Positions 44,530 to 55,784 of a stretch of DNA of 64,000 bases are shown here, one piece after another. Source of the DNA: Symsagittifera roscoffensis. Lineage: Eukaryota > Xenacoelomorpha > Acoela > Convolutidae. The notes beneath the pieces are model-generated. The model was given only the letters and a program-made list of their open reading frames with translations, searched no databases and was not told where the DNA came from. Each line of letters starts with the position of its first letter. The stretch's first letter is position 1. Both the position numbers and the translations under genes were made by a program. The DNA is taken from positions 41,802,759-41,866,758 of the forward strand of contig NC_087063.1 in the NCBI RefSeq assembly GCF_963678635.1, read 5' to 3'.

Positions 44530-44770
44530 CTACAACAGATCTGAAATAATCTTTTTCAGATCTAAATTTCAGATCTGAAGTAGGTTGTGAAATGTTTAAA
44601 TAACGCTTGGATACTTGAAGGATTGGTTATATCAGATCTAATTTCAGATCTGAAGTTTTGTTTTTCTTGGTTATTTCAGATTTGAAATTTGTAAATTCTT
44701 ATCAAGATCTGAAATAAAGGATTTCAGATCTGGGAATCAACTTTTGTACGAAATAAAGAATTTCAGATCA
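44530..44770. repeat. Cluster of TTTCAGATCTGAAA palindromes in the minus-gene intron
   Basis: About nine exact or near copies of CAGATCT/TCAGATCTGAA occur in 240 bases, irregularly spaced. The unit is a perfect palindrome around AGATCT. It sits in the long intron between exons 2 and 3 of the small secreted-protein gene. The rest of that intron (43950-44529, 44771-44936) holds nothing recognised. Confidence 0.8.
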
Positions 44771-44936
44771 TGCACAGAAAATCCCTTGGGTACGGGCAAG
44801 TTGTGAGCAATTAGCACCGCGCCCCATCGCCCAACACAGCCACTAACTGAGGGCGGCCAGCTTTCTTCCATATCTTTCTTTTCCACTCCACTAAGCTCTA
44901 AGTGAGCTCTAATTTTTGAACGGTAAAGTCACTCAC

Positions 44937-45002
44937 CCGTATTCGGAAAGGGACCGTCCATTGTAATGGTCAAGTGGATAACAGCTAGAAGGGTTGTAGT
45001 CG
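44937..45002 (-). CDS. Small secreted protein, exon 2 (signal-peptide core)
   Basis: On the minus strand: acceptor GATTTTCAG, donor GTGAGT, 66 bases, phase 1-1. It encodes the hydrophobic stretch TTTLLAVIHLTIT and then MDGPFPNT. It is the core of the signal peptide; cleavage is likely near residue 20. Confidence 0.78.
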
Positions 45003-45070
45003 CTGAAAATCAAAAGATTTAAACTTATTTTTACATTTTAAAATAAATGTATATACAAAAACAAAATTAC

Positions 45071-45125
45071 CATAAATGATGTTCATATTTGCTGTTTATC
45101 GTTTGCTGTACGATTTCTGGGGAAT
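45071..45125 (-). CDS. Small secreted protein, exon 1 (ATG at 45086, 5' UTR to 45125)
   Basis: Coding part is 16 bases (45086-45071, MNIIY plus one base) ending at a GTAATT donor. Joined to exon 2 it reads MNIIYATTTLLAVIHLTIT, a signal peptide. Upstream on the minus strand TATATTTCAG immediately precedes ATTCCCCAGAAATCG (at 45125). This looks like a splice acceptor 40 bases before the ATG. It could belong to a 5' UTR intron or be a spliced-leader trans-splice site. Confidence 0.68.
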
Positions 45126-45879
45126 CTGAAATATAATAGCAAATTTCAATGACAGATTGCATTTGTTAATAGCTTTTCTAGCAATCTACCCCACCACCAC
45201 ATGGAATAATTGGTGATAATTTGCTCATTTTCTAAACTCACCAATCATAAACTGGGCTCAAAATCAGATTGACAGATAAACACACCAAAAGCAAAAGAGA
45301 GCTTATGATATTTTTATTGGCCGAAAACCCAATAATTTTTGGTACTCAATTTATTTTTTGCATATTTAAAGACGACGTCTGTATTGAAAAGATCGATGAC
45401 AATTTTTTATTACAAGTAAAAAAATCTATAACTGGGTGAAAAGGACTGTAGTTTGCACAGTCTTGTTATAATAATATGAAAGATGTTTTAAAAATGACCC
45501 ACGGGAAAATTTTGAATACGGAGTGGGTGGGGATGATTCGCTGTTCTTTCTACCAAGGCGACAATGCAAGATAGTAGAACTGGGCTTTTTTCAAGTTTTC
45601 AGAAAAGTTCTTTGCTAATTAACACCAGCCAAATTGATTGTTAAAGTTTTTCAAGCAGTTAAGACCTCATATTGTCAAACTACTACGCAGAATCCAATTT
45701 TTGAAATAACAGGCCCAAAGCTGCCATTCCATTTTTTTTTCGAAATTTGATCTGGTCGGCCATTTTGATTTTGAGGTTGTCTTCTATCATAAATTTAAAA
45801 AAAAACCTTTCAGTTCTACTAAACATGCGGTGTTGTTCTCGGTTAGTTATTTGCTAATTTTTCGCATAGTTTAAAAACG
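45126..45879. other. Upstream region of the minus-strand gene; nothing recognised
   Basis: 754 bases that should include the promoter of the small secreted-protein gene. No TATA box at a defined start or repeat family was identified with confidence. Confidence 0.45.
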
Positions 45880-45895
45880 GTTACAATTAACCACT

Positions 45896-46030
45896 ATGAA
45901 GATCTACTTCTATACTGTCTTACCTGCTGTTTTGGCCTGTATGAAAAAGGGTTTCGATTGGTATCGACTGAAAACCGATTTGACAAGTGATCTAATGAAA
46001 AAGCTTCGGTTGCCCAGAAAAAAGTGTTAA
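45896..46030 (+). CDS. Short signal-peptide-like ORF of repeat unit 1 (44 aa)
   Basis: It starts MKIYFYTVLPAVLACMKKGF and ends in basic residues (LPRKKC). The hydrophobic, Cys-ending start resembles a signal peptide. It is listed because the reading recurs in sister units, not because expression is shown. It may be the first exon of a duplicated gene or a remnant. Confidence 0.35.
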   Translation: MKIYFYTVLPAVLACMKKGFDWYRLKTDLTSDLMKKLRLPRKKC

Positions 46031-49000
46031 GCCACATAAATTCATTTTTCCAATAAAATCAAATTAATTGAATGTAATTTTTTTCCACATCCGGAAAATG
46101 AATTGCAGAATTGTACTTCCGGAAAATAAATTGCACAGTTGTGACTGGGATATTTTTGTAACTTAAGGGATATTATATTATCGCTTTTTATTTGATTTAC
46201 CAGAAAAAGCGCCTGTAAAAATCATTTAGGCATCCGGGACTTTGATGTTGCTCGATCTTAAATTATCGGGACGAGAAGTTTTGGCGCCTTTTTATGCGTT
46301 GTCCCTATGTCCTGTTTTTAGGCTCAAATGGTAGATTCCATTCCGTTCCTGAAACAGGTACCCATTTCTTTTTTTCTTCACATGTTAATTCCTTCACTAG
46401 TTTTTTAGCCAAGTCATTCAACTAAGTTAAATTTTGCCCGAAATTCAATTTCATGCCATAGCATATTCGTACTACCAAATGCGTCATTGCAGTGGCGTTC
46501 AATAAAGAGGTTGCTATGTAGCATTTTAAGTGATGTTTTCAAACCTTGCCCAAGTTTGACAAAGTTCTACAAATTATTATGAAATTATTAGTGTTTTCGA
46601 AATGAAACAAGCTTTTCGTCAAACTGAAAAAGTAATTTCATCCACTTGTGGTAAATTTGAGCCTGGAAACTGAAAAAAACTCAAACCAGTTTTTTTTAGC
46701 TCTTAACCTGTGTTTTGAAACAAATCACGAATCAGGGGATTGAATTATGATACTTCATTCCGTGTAGCTCGCGTGATATTTGAAATATATGAGCTTTCAC
46801 GATAAAAAGCAGCTTTGCGAAGCCAAAATTATCCCAGAACATATCTCCTTTCCAGTCGTAGAAGGATGGTCAAAACGACAATCTGGAATTTTTCAATTAT
46901 GGAGAAAAATTTGCTTTTAATTTTTCCAAATTTATCGTTTTTTGTTGACGAGTAACAACGTCCTGACTCGTGCTGACTAAAATGATGAGCCCAAAATTCA
47001 TTGTAAAAAAACATCGGCGTCTGTAAAATATATTATTGAGACTTTTTTTGCCCTGCAAAAAAAAGTTCTAGAATAAATTGAAATCAATGATTGATCAGTT
47101 AATGAGAAAATAACTGTAAAAATGAAACATCAGGCATAAACTTTGTTTAAGTGTTAATAAAGCGAAGTGACTTTTCTAGTTACTTATGTCAAAATCTTTT
47201 TTGAAAAAAAACTGTTTGTTTTTTAAAACATTTTACCGAAAACTTTTCTGAGATTTGAAAATATCACTCAATAGTTAATTCAATGATTTGTTTTTTTTTG
47301 AAGTTCATCATGAATAAAACACTAAATCTATGATTGAAATTTTGAAGTTTTTTGAGTGAGTTTTATAAATTCCATAACAAAATGCTACTACAATGATCTC
47401 AATCAATTTTTGAAGATTGAAAGTGATGAAAATGATCATAATGAATACAAAAAAATGTGGTTCAGTTGTTACTGAATGAAGATATACTTCAATTATTTAA
47501 GTCGGGATCAAGGTTGGATATAGGAAGGCTCTGGGGGAACGCCTTTTTCCACCTCAGGGATTGAACCCCCTGCCAACCCCCATTGTACTGTTTTGAGACA
47601 TCCATTTTTGGGGGCCAATATTTATTAAATTTGAGGGAGAACCGTGCGCCAAAAAAGGCAACTTTTTGATCAAAACTTTCCAAAAAGGTCCTGAAAACGC
47701 CTTTTGTGGCCTTTTTTTTCAGTTTTAAGCCTACGGCAGAAACAGGGTCTTACAGCGTCTTTTTAATGCTTTGGCAGAGCTCGCAAAATCCTTAACCACT
47801 ATGAACATCTACTAGCATACTGTCTCACCTGCTGTTCTGGCCTGTATAAAAAAAGGGTTTCGAAAATGTTTCGGCCACATATATTCATTTTCCGATAAAA
47901 TCAGTTTGTCTGAATGTATTTTTTTCTACGTGCGGAAAATAAATTGAAGGATTATACTTCCGGAAAAAACTGCACATTTGTGACTGTGATACTTTTGTAA
48001 CTCCAAGGATATTATATTGTTGCTTTTTATTTGATTTATCAGGAAATTAGCTGGAAAAAATCACTTAAGCTCGAGCAACATCGAAATCCCGGATGCCTAA
48101 GTTATCCGGAAGAGAAATTTTGGCATAATTTTTTGTGTTGCTTCGATGTCCTGTGTTCAGACTCGAATAGTGGATTTCGTTCCTGAAACAGTTACCCCCT
48201 TCTGTTTTCCAGCACATGTAAATTTCTTGATTAGTTTTTCAGCCGGGTCATTCAATCACGTCACGTTAAATTTTGAGCGAAATTCAATTCATGCCATTAT
48301 ACATTCCCGTCATAGCAATGGCGTTTAATATAGAGATTGCTATGTCAAATTTCAACTGAAAGTTTCCAACTTTGCCCCAATTGAACCAATTTTGACAAGG
48401 TTCTACTGGTTATTTTAAAACTCTATAAAATTTTTGAAATGGAAGCAAGCTTTTTGTCCATTTGAAAAAGTGATTTCATGCGGTAAGTTTGAGCCTGAAA
48501 ACTGGTAAAATCTCCAACCAGTTTTTTCTTTTCTCTTAAACTATGTTTTGAAACAAATCACGAATCAGGGGATTGAATTATGATACCACCTTTAATGTAG
48601 CTCGCCTGTTATTGGAACTATTTGAGTTTGCGTATTGTAATCTACCATTCGATTCTGAAAACAGGACACCGAGACAACACATTGAAAGACGACAATATTT
48701 CTCGTCCCGATAACTTAAGATCCAGCAACACCAAAGCGAAAAAATATCCCAGGCCATATGTCTTCGCCAAACGCGGAGGAATGGTGAAAAGGACATTCTG
48801 CAAATTTTAGATTTTGAAACAAAAACTTGCTCCAAGTATTTCCAAATTTCCCGTTTTTTGTCGACAAAATTTAACGCCCTTACTCGTCCTGACTAAATCA
48901 ATGAGCCCAAACTTCATTGTAAAAGACGACTAAATTGGCGTCTTAAAAAATATTTATGAGAATTTTTGGATCTTGCAAAATGCTAGAATGAACTCGAAGT

Positions 49001-49651
49001 TAATGATTGAACAGTTAATGAGAGAATAACGGTGAAAATGAAACATAAGGTACAAAATAAACCGAAGTGATTTTTCTCTTTAAGAATCTCACTCAATAAT
49101 TAATTAAATGATGCTTTATTTGCATTATGAAAAAAAGACTTAAGCTATGATTGAAATTTTTTGAATTTTTTTTAGTGAATTTTATAAATTCCGTTACAAA
49201 ATGCTATTAAACAACAACAAAATCCATCAGTTTCTGTAGATTGGTTGTGATGAATCAGATAATAATGAATAAAACAAAAAAATTTTGCTTTGCGTGTAAC
49301 TGAATGAAGATATACAAAAATATTTACGTCGAGATCAGGTGTGGTTTTTGGGGGTCTGGTGGACGCCTTTTTCCACCTCAGGGATTGAACCACCTCCCAA
49401 CCCAAAAAGCCCCTATTTGTACTATTTTGAGATTTCCGTTTTTGGCTGACGGATCCTCAGCGACAAAAATTAATAGTATTGAGGCGTGTGCTTGCGCCTC
49501 AACAATGAATTTTTTTATCAATATTTTCCAAAAAGGGCCTAAAACGCCCTTTATTTCCTGTGTTTTTTTTTAATTTTCCGCCTGCGGCAAAAACAGGGTC
49601 TTACAGGGAGTTTTTAGTGCTTTGGGAGAGCTCAGAAAATCATTAACCATT

Positions 49652-49810
49652 ATGAACATATACTTTTATACTGTTTTACCTGTTGTTTTGGCATGTATGA
49701 AAATGGATTTTGATTGGTATCGACTGAAAATCGATTTGACAAGTGCTCAAAGTAAAACTTATGGCTGCTCACAAAAAGTGTTAAGCCACATCAATTCATT
49801 TATTCAATAA
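49652..49810 (+). CDS. Short signal-peptide-like ORF of repeat unit 3 (52 aa)
   Basis: It starts MNIYFYTVLPVVLACMKM and continues FDWYRLKIDLTS, homologous to unit 1 over about 30 residues, then in a different frame to HINSFIQ. The matching copy in unit 2 (about 47802) has TAG as its fifth codon, so that one is broken. Confidence 0.35.
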   Translation: MNIYFYTVLPVVLACMKMDFDWYRLKIDLTSAQSKTYGCSQKVLSHINSFIQ

Positions 49811-51477
49811 AATCAAATTATCCGAAAGTTTTTTTTCTACATCCGGAAAACAAACTGCAGAATTGTAGTTCCCGAAAAAAATGCACAATTGTGCCTGCGA
49901 TATTTTTTGTGATTTCACGGATTTTATATTATCGCGCTTTTTATATGATTTACCAGTGAAAGCGCCCGTAAAAAATCATTTAGGCATCTTGGACTTTGGT
50001 GTTGCTCGATCTTAAGTCATCAAGACCAGAAATTTTGTCGTCTTTCTATGTGTTGTCTCGATGTCCTGTTTTCAGAATCGAATGGTAGATTCTGGTCCTG
50101 AAACAGGTACCCAATTCTGTTTTTTAGCACATGTAGTTTCCTTGATCACTTTTTAGCCGAATTTTTCAATCACGATTAGATTTGTCCGAAATTTAACTTC
50201 ATGCCATTACTTATTCGTTCAACCATGGCATCATTGCAGTGGCGTTCAATAAAGTGGCTGCATTTTTGACAAAGTTTTTGCCGATTATTTTGAAATTCTT
50301 AAATGTTTTCTAAATGGACAAGCTTTTTGTCGAATTGAAAAGTTTATTTCATCCACTTATGGTAAGTTTGAAGCTCAAAACGGAAAAATTCTCATACCAG
50401 TTTTTCTTTACTCTTAAACTGTGTTTTAAAACAAACCACGACTCAGGGGATGAAATTATGATACCACCTTCAACGTAGCTCGCGTGTTATTTGAAACATA
50501 TAAGCTTGCGTGACAAAAAAGCTTTTTTGCGAAGCAAAAACATCCTAGGCCATATATCCTTGCCAGTCGCAAAAGAATGGACGAAATGCAACTTTCAAAA
50601 CATCAGATTATGCAGAAAAATTTGCTTTTGATTATCAAAAAATCCCGTTTATTGTCAACAAACTTCACCGTCTTTGCTCGTCCTGACCAAAAAAATTTAT
50701 GCGAACTTCATTGTAAAAGAAACCTAAATCGGCGTCTGTAAAAGACAATAATGAAAAATTTTTGCTTTGCAAAATTCTACAATAAAATTGTAATCAATAC
50801 TTGAACAGATAACGAGAAAACAACGGTAAAAATTGAAACATCAGACATAAATTTTTCTCACCTGTTTAAAAACGAAGTGATTTATCTATTAATTATGTCA
50901 TAACCTTTTTTTTGGAAAAAAAATTATTTGTTTTTTAAAGACTCTCACAGAAAAATTTTGCGAGATTTAAAAATCTCAGTCAATAATTAGTTGATTTTTA
51001 TTTGAAGTTGATTACGAATAAAACACTAAACCTTTGATTGAAATTTTTTCATTTTTTTTTTGAAATTTTAAATTGACTTTTATAAATTGCATTACAAAAT
51101 ACTAATACCACAACCAAATCAATCAACTTTTGAAGATGAATTTGGTAGAAACGAATAAAATAAAAAAAAAACAGTTAACTTACTTGATAGTGAATGAAGA
51201 TATACATTGATGAATTAAGTCGGTCTCAGGAGCAGATTTTGGGGGCAAGGGGACGCACAGGCGTTGAAACCCATACCAACCCAAAGGGTTCCCCTTTGTA
51301 CTATTTTGAGATATCCACTTTTGCCTGACGGGCCCCTCGGCGCCAAAGTTTACTAATGTCGAGGGGGATGCGTGCGCCCAAAAAAACGGAATTTTTTGAT
51401 CAAAATTTTCCAAAAAAGCCCCTACAAATGCCTTTCGTGACCTGTTTTTTTTGTTCAGTTTTGTGCCTGCGGCAAAA

Positions 51478-53622
51478 GCAGGGTCTTATAGGGTCTTTTT
51501 AGTGCTTTGGTAGAGCTCGGAAAATCATTAACGACTATGAAGATCTACTTTTATTCTGTTTTACCTGCTGCTTTGGCCTGTATGAAAAAGTGTTTTGTTT
51601 TGTACATATTGAAAACCGATTGACGACTTTTTTGAACTTTTTGAAAACTCGCCGCCATCGAAAAAATAATGGATTCACTCCTGGTCGCGATGATGTTTGA
51701 GGAAAAAAAATTGATATCAGTTTCCATTCAAATATAATGTTTCGTTGTATATGTTCACATTTTTTCTAAAGTCAGTTCAATTCCGCATTACGAAGCCAAA
51801 GTTTGCAGTGGATAGGCGCACAATTTTGTGTCTGTATGTTCTTAGAATCCATAGACAAATCCTTAAACATGTTAAACTTTTGTCGGAACGATCAAAGAAA
51901 ATGAAAAAACAAAAAAAGAACAAAAGAGCGCGTCCTTGCTGCAGAATCCGCATACAATTCACAAAATACACAGTTTGGCCTCGTAATGCGTTTCTTTGAA
52001 AAAAAAGCAAAGATCTATGCTCTTGAACAACAAAACAATGGAGCCATTTACATATTTAGATAAAAAAACGGGCACTGGATTTTTTTTCGAATGTTTCAGG
52101 TTTTCATTGATGAAAACAATTCGAATGGTGAGTAATTACAGTACAGTTTGTTGCATCGAGGCAAATCTTTAAATGTCTCTCTTTCGAAAATTGGCTTCTC
52201 CCGCGGTTGGTGTGCAACTTGTACAAGAAAAAATCTTTTTTCTTGCTTTTTTTCAACAAGTTATTCTAAATTATCCCCTCACCCAGTATCAAGTACAATG
52301 TGATATAGTGATATATAAGCGCCATCTTTTCGAAGGTTGCAACAACAGCGTAATTGTATACCTTTGAGTCAACCTCAAATTTAAAGGTGGGGGAAATGCC
52401 CATTAAAACTTGAAGAATGGAATGCAATATAATCTGAAATTTAAGCTCAGCTGATTAGAAAATAAATTGAACATGACGGTTTTATATCAACGCGTTAAAC
52501 AGATCTATTAATCCTTCCTTCTCTATTGAAAAAGTACTCCAAATTAATAAAAATAGGTTGACCTAACATTGACATTAGGCTCTTATTTTCTGGTAAACAA
52601 CATTGTCAATCATTTTAATTTAAGAAATTGCCGATAGTTTCTGATTATGTTTGGGAAATATTTACAGTTTTCTAGGCGGCTATTTTTGCAAAACAGACCA
52701 ACTAGGGGTCTTGTACAAAGCTGCGGGAAATATCCGCCGCATGTTTCCCCTGATAGCGTTATGGCAATCTGTTTTTCCCACTTGAAAGCTTTTTATGGCT
52801 TTATGGCCCTGTAAAACATTTTGATTCAAATTATGATGGTCTAGAAAACAGTACCTTACAAGAATGAATTACTCGCCCCTTATTCTCATTAAGCGGTGAT
52901 AGAATTCAAGTTATCTTAAAATAATAGACCGAATCTCCAGAAATTGCTTGGTGTCTGCTTATGTTACAAACGGTTAAATCGTAACGCAAATTGGCATTTA
53001 AGCACTTGCATTTTTCACTTCAGCCTTTTAACTGGCAAATTTATCAAGTTATGGTAAATTCAGTTCTGATAACTGGCCATTAAAGAAAAAAATTAAGAAA
53101 AACCAACTAAGTATTTTTCACGTAGGAATCGAATTAATATTCCCAACTTTCGAAAAACGTTTAATAACTTATAGCTTATTAACAGTAAAGTCATCGTATA
53201 AGTAAAAATGAAGAACATGCTTCATAAGTGGCTGGTTATAATATTTATAACTTACATTTCCCGCTCCAAGGTTAAGTCTGATGAAAATGAAGTCAAATTA
53301 CAGAAGTACTTGTTCGCCAACCCAGATTACCATTACATGGCCAGACCAGTGAAGCAGACCAACACCAAAATATGGGCTAATTTTTCACTCTCAATATCTC
53401 AAATTGTCAGTATCGGTGAGTTAAAATGATACTCAACAAAATTTTATACCAATCAAAACTGTGTTAAAGTGAATTAAAGCTTATGTTTTTTTGCTTAAAC
53501 TCGAAAACCCTTCACCAAAAATTTCAATTCTTTTCAAAGCACAAAGAAAGCACTAAAAGTATCTGTTTTCTTTGACTACTTTTGCAACTGATTCTGAACT
53601 AAATTTCCCGGTTTGACCTCAT
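51478..53622 (+). repeat. 2.145-kb direct duplication, copy 1
   Basis: From GCAGGGTCTTATAGGG to CCCGGTTTGACCTC this segment is repeated directly downstream with an offset of 2,145-2,146 bases. I noticed only about five differences: a one-base T-run change and AAAG/AAGG near 51768, TTGATATC/CTGATATC near 51711, ATTACG/ATTATG near 51788, and GAATTA/GATTTA near 52866. It contains a copy of the short ORF (51537-51623) and a receptor exon. Confidence 0.93.
53208..53415 (+). CDS. Nicotinic-receptor-like subunit, first coding exon, copy 1
   Basis: The exon encodes a signal peptide (MKNMLHKWLVIIFITYIS) and then ENEVKLQKYLF, ARPVKQTNT and FSLSISQIVSI. This is the N-terminal helix, the RPV motif and first beta strand of cys-loop acetylcholine-receptor subunits. 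It ends in phase 1 at GTGAGT; the intron falls where subunit genes often have one. As known of the family, these are pentameric ligand-gated channels of the plasma membrane. No Cys-loop or membrane exons are visible, so this copy alone could not make a channel. Confidence 0.75.
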
Positions 53623-53623
53623 A

Positions 53624-55767
53624 GCAGGGTCTTATAGGGTCTTTTTAGTGCTTTGGTAGAGCTCGGAAAATCATTAACGACTATGAAGATCTACTTTTAT
53701 TCTGTTTTACCTGCTGCTTTGGCCTGTATGAAAAAGTGTTTTGTTTTGTACATATTGAAAACCGATTGACGACTTTTTTGAACTTTTTGAAAACTCGCCG
53801 CCATCGAAAAAATAATGGATTCACTCCTGGTCGCGATGATGTTTGAGGAAAAAAAACTGATATCAGTTTCCATTCAAATATAATGTTTCGTTGTATATGT
53901 TCACATTTTTCTAAGGTCAGTTCAATTCCGCATTATGAAGCCAAAGTTTGCAGTGGATAGGCGCACAATTTTGTGTCTGTATGTTCTTAGAATCCATAGA
54001 CAAATCCTTAAACATGTTAAACTTTTGTCGGAACGATCAAAGAAAATGAAAAAACAAAAAAAGAACAAAAGAGCGCGTCCTTGCTGCAGAATCCGCATAC
54101 AATTCACAAAATACACAGTTTGGCCTCGTAATGCGTTTCTTTGAAAAAAAAGCAAAGATCTATGCTCTTGAACAACAAAACAATGGAGCCATTTACATAT
54201 TTAGATAAAAAAACGGGCACTGGATTTTTTTTCGAATGTTTCAGGTTTTCATTGATGAAAACAATTCGAATGGTGAGTAATTACAGTACAGTTTGTTGCA
54301 TCGAGGCAAATCTTTAAATGTCTCTCTTTCGAAAATTGGCTTCTCCCGCGGTTGGTGTGCAACTTGTACAAGAAAAAATCTTTTTTCTTGCTTTTTTTCA
54401 ACAAGTTATTCTAAATTATCCCCTCACCCAGTATCAAGTACAATGTGATATAGTGATATATAAGCGCCATCTTTTCGAAGGTTGCAACAACAGCGTAATT
54501 GTATACCTTTGAGTCAACCTCAAATTTAAAGGTGGGGGAAATGCCCATTAAAACTTGAAGAATGGAATGCAATATAATCTGAAATTTAAGCTCAGCTGAT
54601 TAGAAAATAAATTGAACATGACGGTTTTATATCAACGCGTTAAACAGATCTATTAATCCTTCCTTCTCTATTGAAAAAGTACTCCAAATTAATAAAAATA
54701 GGTTGACCTAACATTGACATTAGGCTCTTATTTTCTGGTAAACAACATTGTCAATCATTTTAATTTAAGAAATTGCCGATAGTTTCTGATTATGTTTGGG
54801 AAATATTTACAGTTTTCTAGGCGGCTATTTTTGCAAAACAGACCAACTAGGGGTCTTGTACAAAGCTGCGGGAAATATCCGCCGCATGTTTCCCCTGATA
54901 GCGTTATGGCAATCTGTTTTTCCCACTTGAAAGCTTTTTATGGCTTTATGGCCCTGTAAAACATTTTGATTCAAATTATGATGGTCTAGAAAACAGTACC
55001 TTACAAGAATGATTTACTCGCCCCTTATTCTCATTAAGCGGTGATAGAATTCAAGTTATCTTAAAATAATAGACCGAATCTCCAGAAATTGCTTGGTGTC
55101 TGCTTATGTTACAAACGGTTAAATCGTAACGCAAATTGGCATTTAAGCACTTGCATTTTTCACTTCAGCCTTTTAACTGGCAAATTTATCAAGTTATGGT
55201 AAATTCAGTTCTGATAACTGGCCATTAAAGAAAAAAATTAAGAAAAACCAACTAAGTATTTTTCACGTAGGAATCGAATTAATATTCCCAACTTTCGAAA
55301 AACGTTTAATAACTTATAGCTTATTAACAGTAAAGTCATCGTATAAGTAAAAATGAAGAACATGCTTCATAAGTGGCTGGTTATAATATTTATAACTTAC
55401 ATTTCCCGCTCCAAGGTTAAGTCTGATGAAAATGAAGTCAAATTACAGAAGTACTTGTTCGCCAACCCAGATTACCATTACATGGCCAGACCAGTGAAGC
55501 AGACCAACACCAAAATATGGGCTAATTTTTCACTCTCAATATCTCAAATTGTCAGTATCGGTGAGTTAAAATGATACTCAACAAAATTTTATACCAATCA
55601 AAACTGTGTTAAAGTGAATTAAAGCTTATGTTTTTTTGCTTAAACTCGAAAACCCTTCACCAAAAATTTCAATTCTTTTCAAAGCACAAAGAAAGCACTA
55701 AAAGTATCTGTTTTCTTTGACTACTTTTGCAACTGATTCTGAACTAAATTTCCCGGTTTGACCTCCA
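53624..55767 (+). repeat. 2.145-kb direct duplication, copy 2
   Basis: It is nearly identical to 51478-53622 and directly follows it. It carries the short ORF at 53683-53769, the same upstream sequence and the second receptor exon. The right border lies at GTTTGACCTC, after which the sequence becomes unrelated. High identity means a recent duplication or an assembly duplicate. Confidence 0.93.
55353..55560 (+). CDS. Nicotinic-receptor-like subunit, first coding exon, copy 2
   Basis: Its predicted translation is the same as the copy at 53208, with the same GTGAGT phase-1 donor. As the downstream copy it is the likelier true start if the remaining exons lie to the right. Upstream sequence is identical, so both may carry the same promoter. 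Confidence 0.72.
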
Positions 55768-55784
55768 TAGACAGAAAATACTAA

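Larger units (their letters stand above)
45880..51535 (+). repeat. Three diverged direct repeat units of about 1.85-1.9 kb
   Basis: Units begin near 45886, 47792 and 49643, each at TTAACCA(C/T)TATGAA. The start recurs at 51528 and 53674. Shared blocks in order: the short ORF; ATTTTTGTAACT-GGATATTATATT; TCGATGTCCTGTTTTCAG; GGCGTTCAATAAAG; CAAATCACGA-TCAGGGG; GATTGAACC-C-CCAACCC; CGGCAGAAACAGGGTCTTA. Within the second unit, 48620-48740 is an inverted copy of the block found at about 50000-50100, so that unit has a local inversion or foldback. Units are well diverged. Confidence 0.75.

Noticed and set aside
51745..52367. Lys/Arg-rich and hydrophobic ORFs in the 2.145-kb duplication (both copies)
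   Set aside because: They are preserved only because the blocks are nearly identical. There is no homology, splice or domain support.
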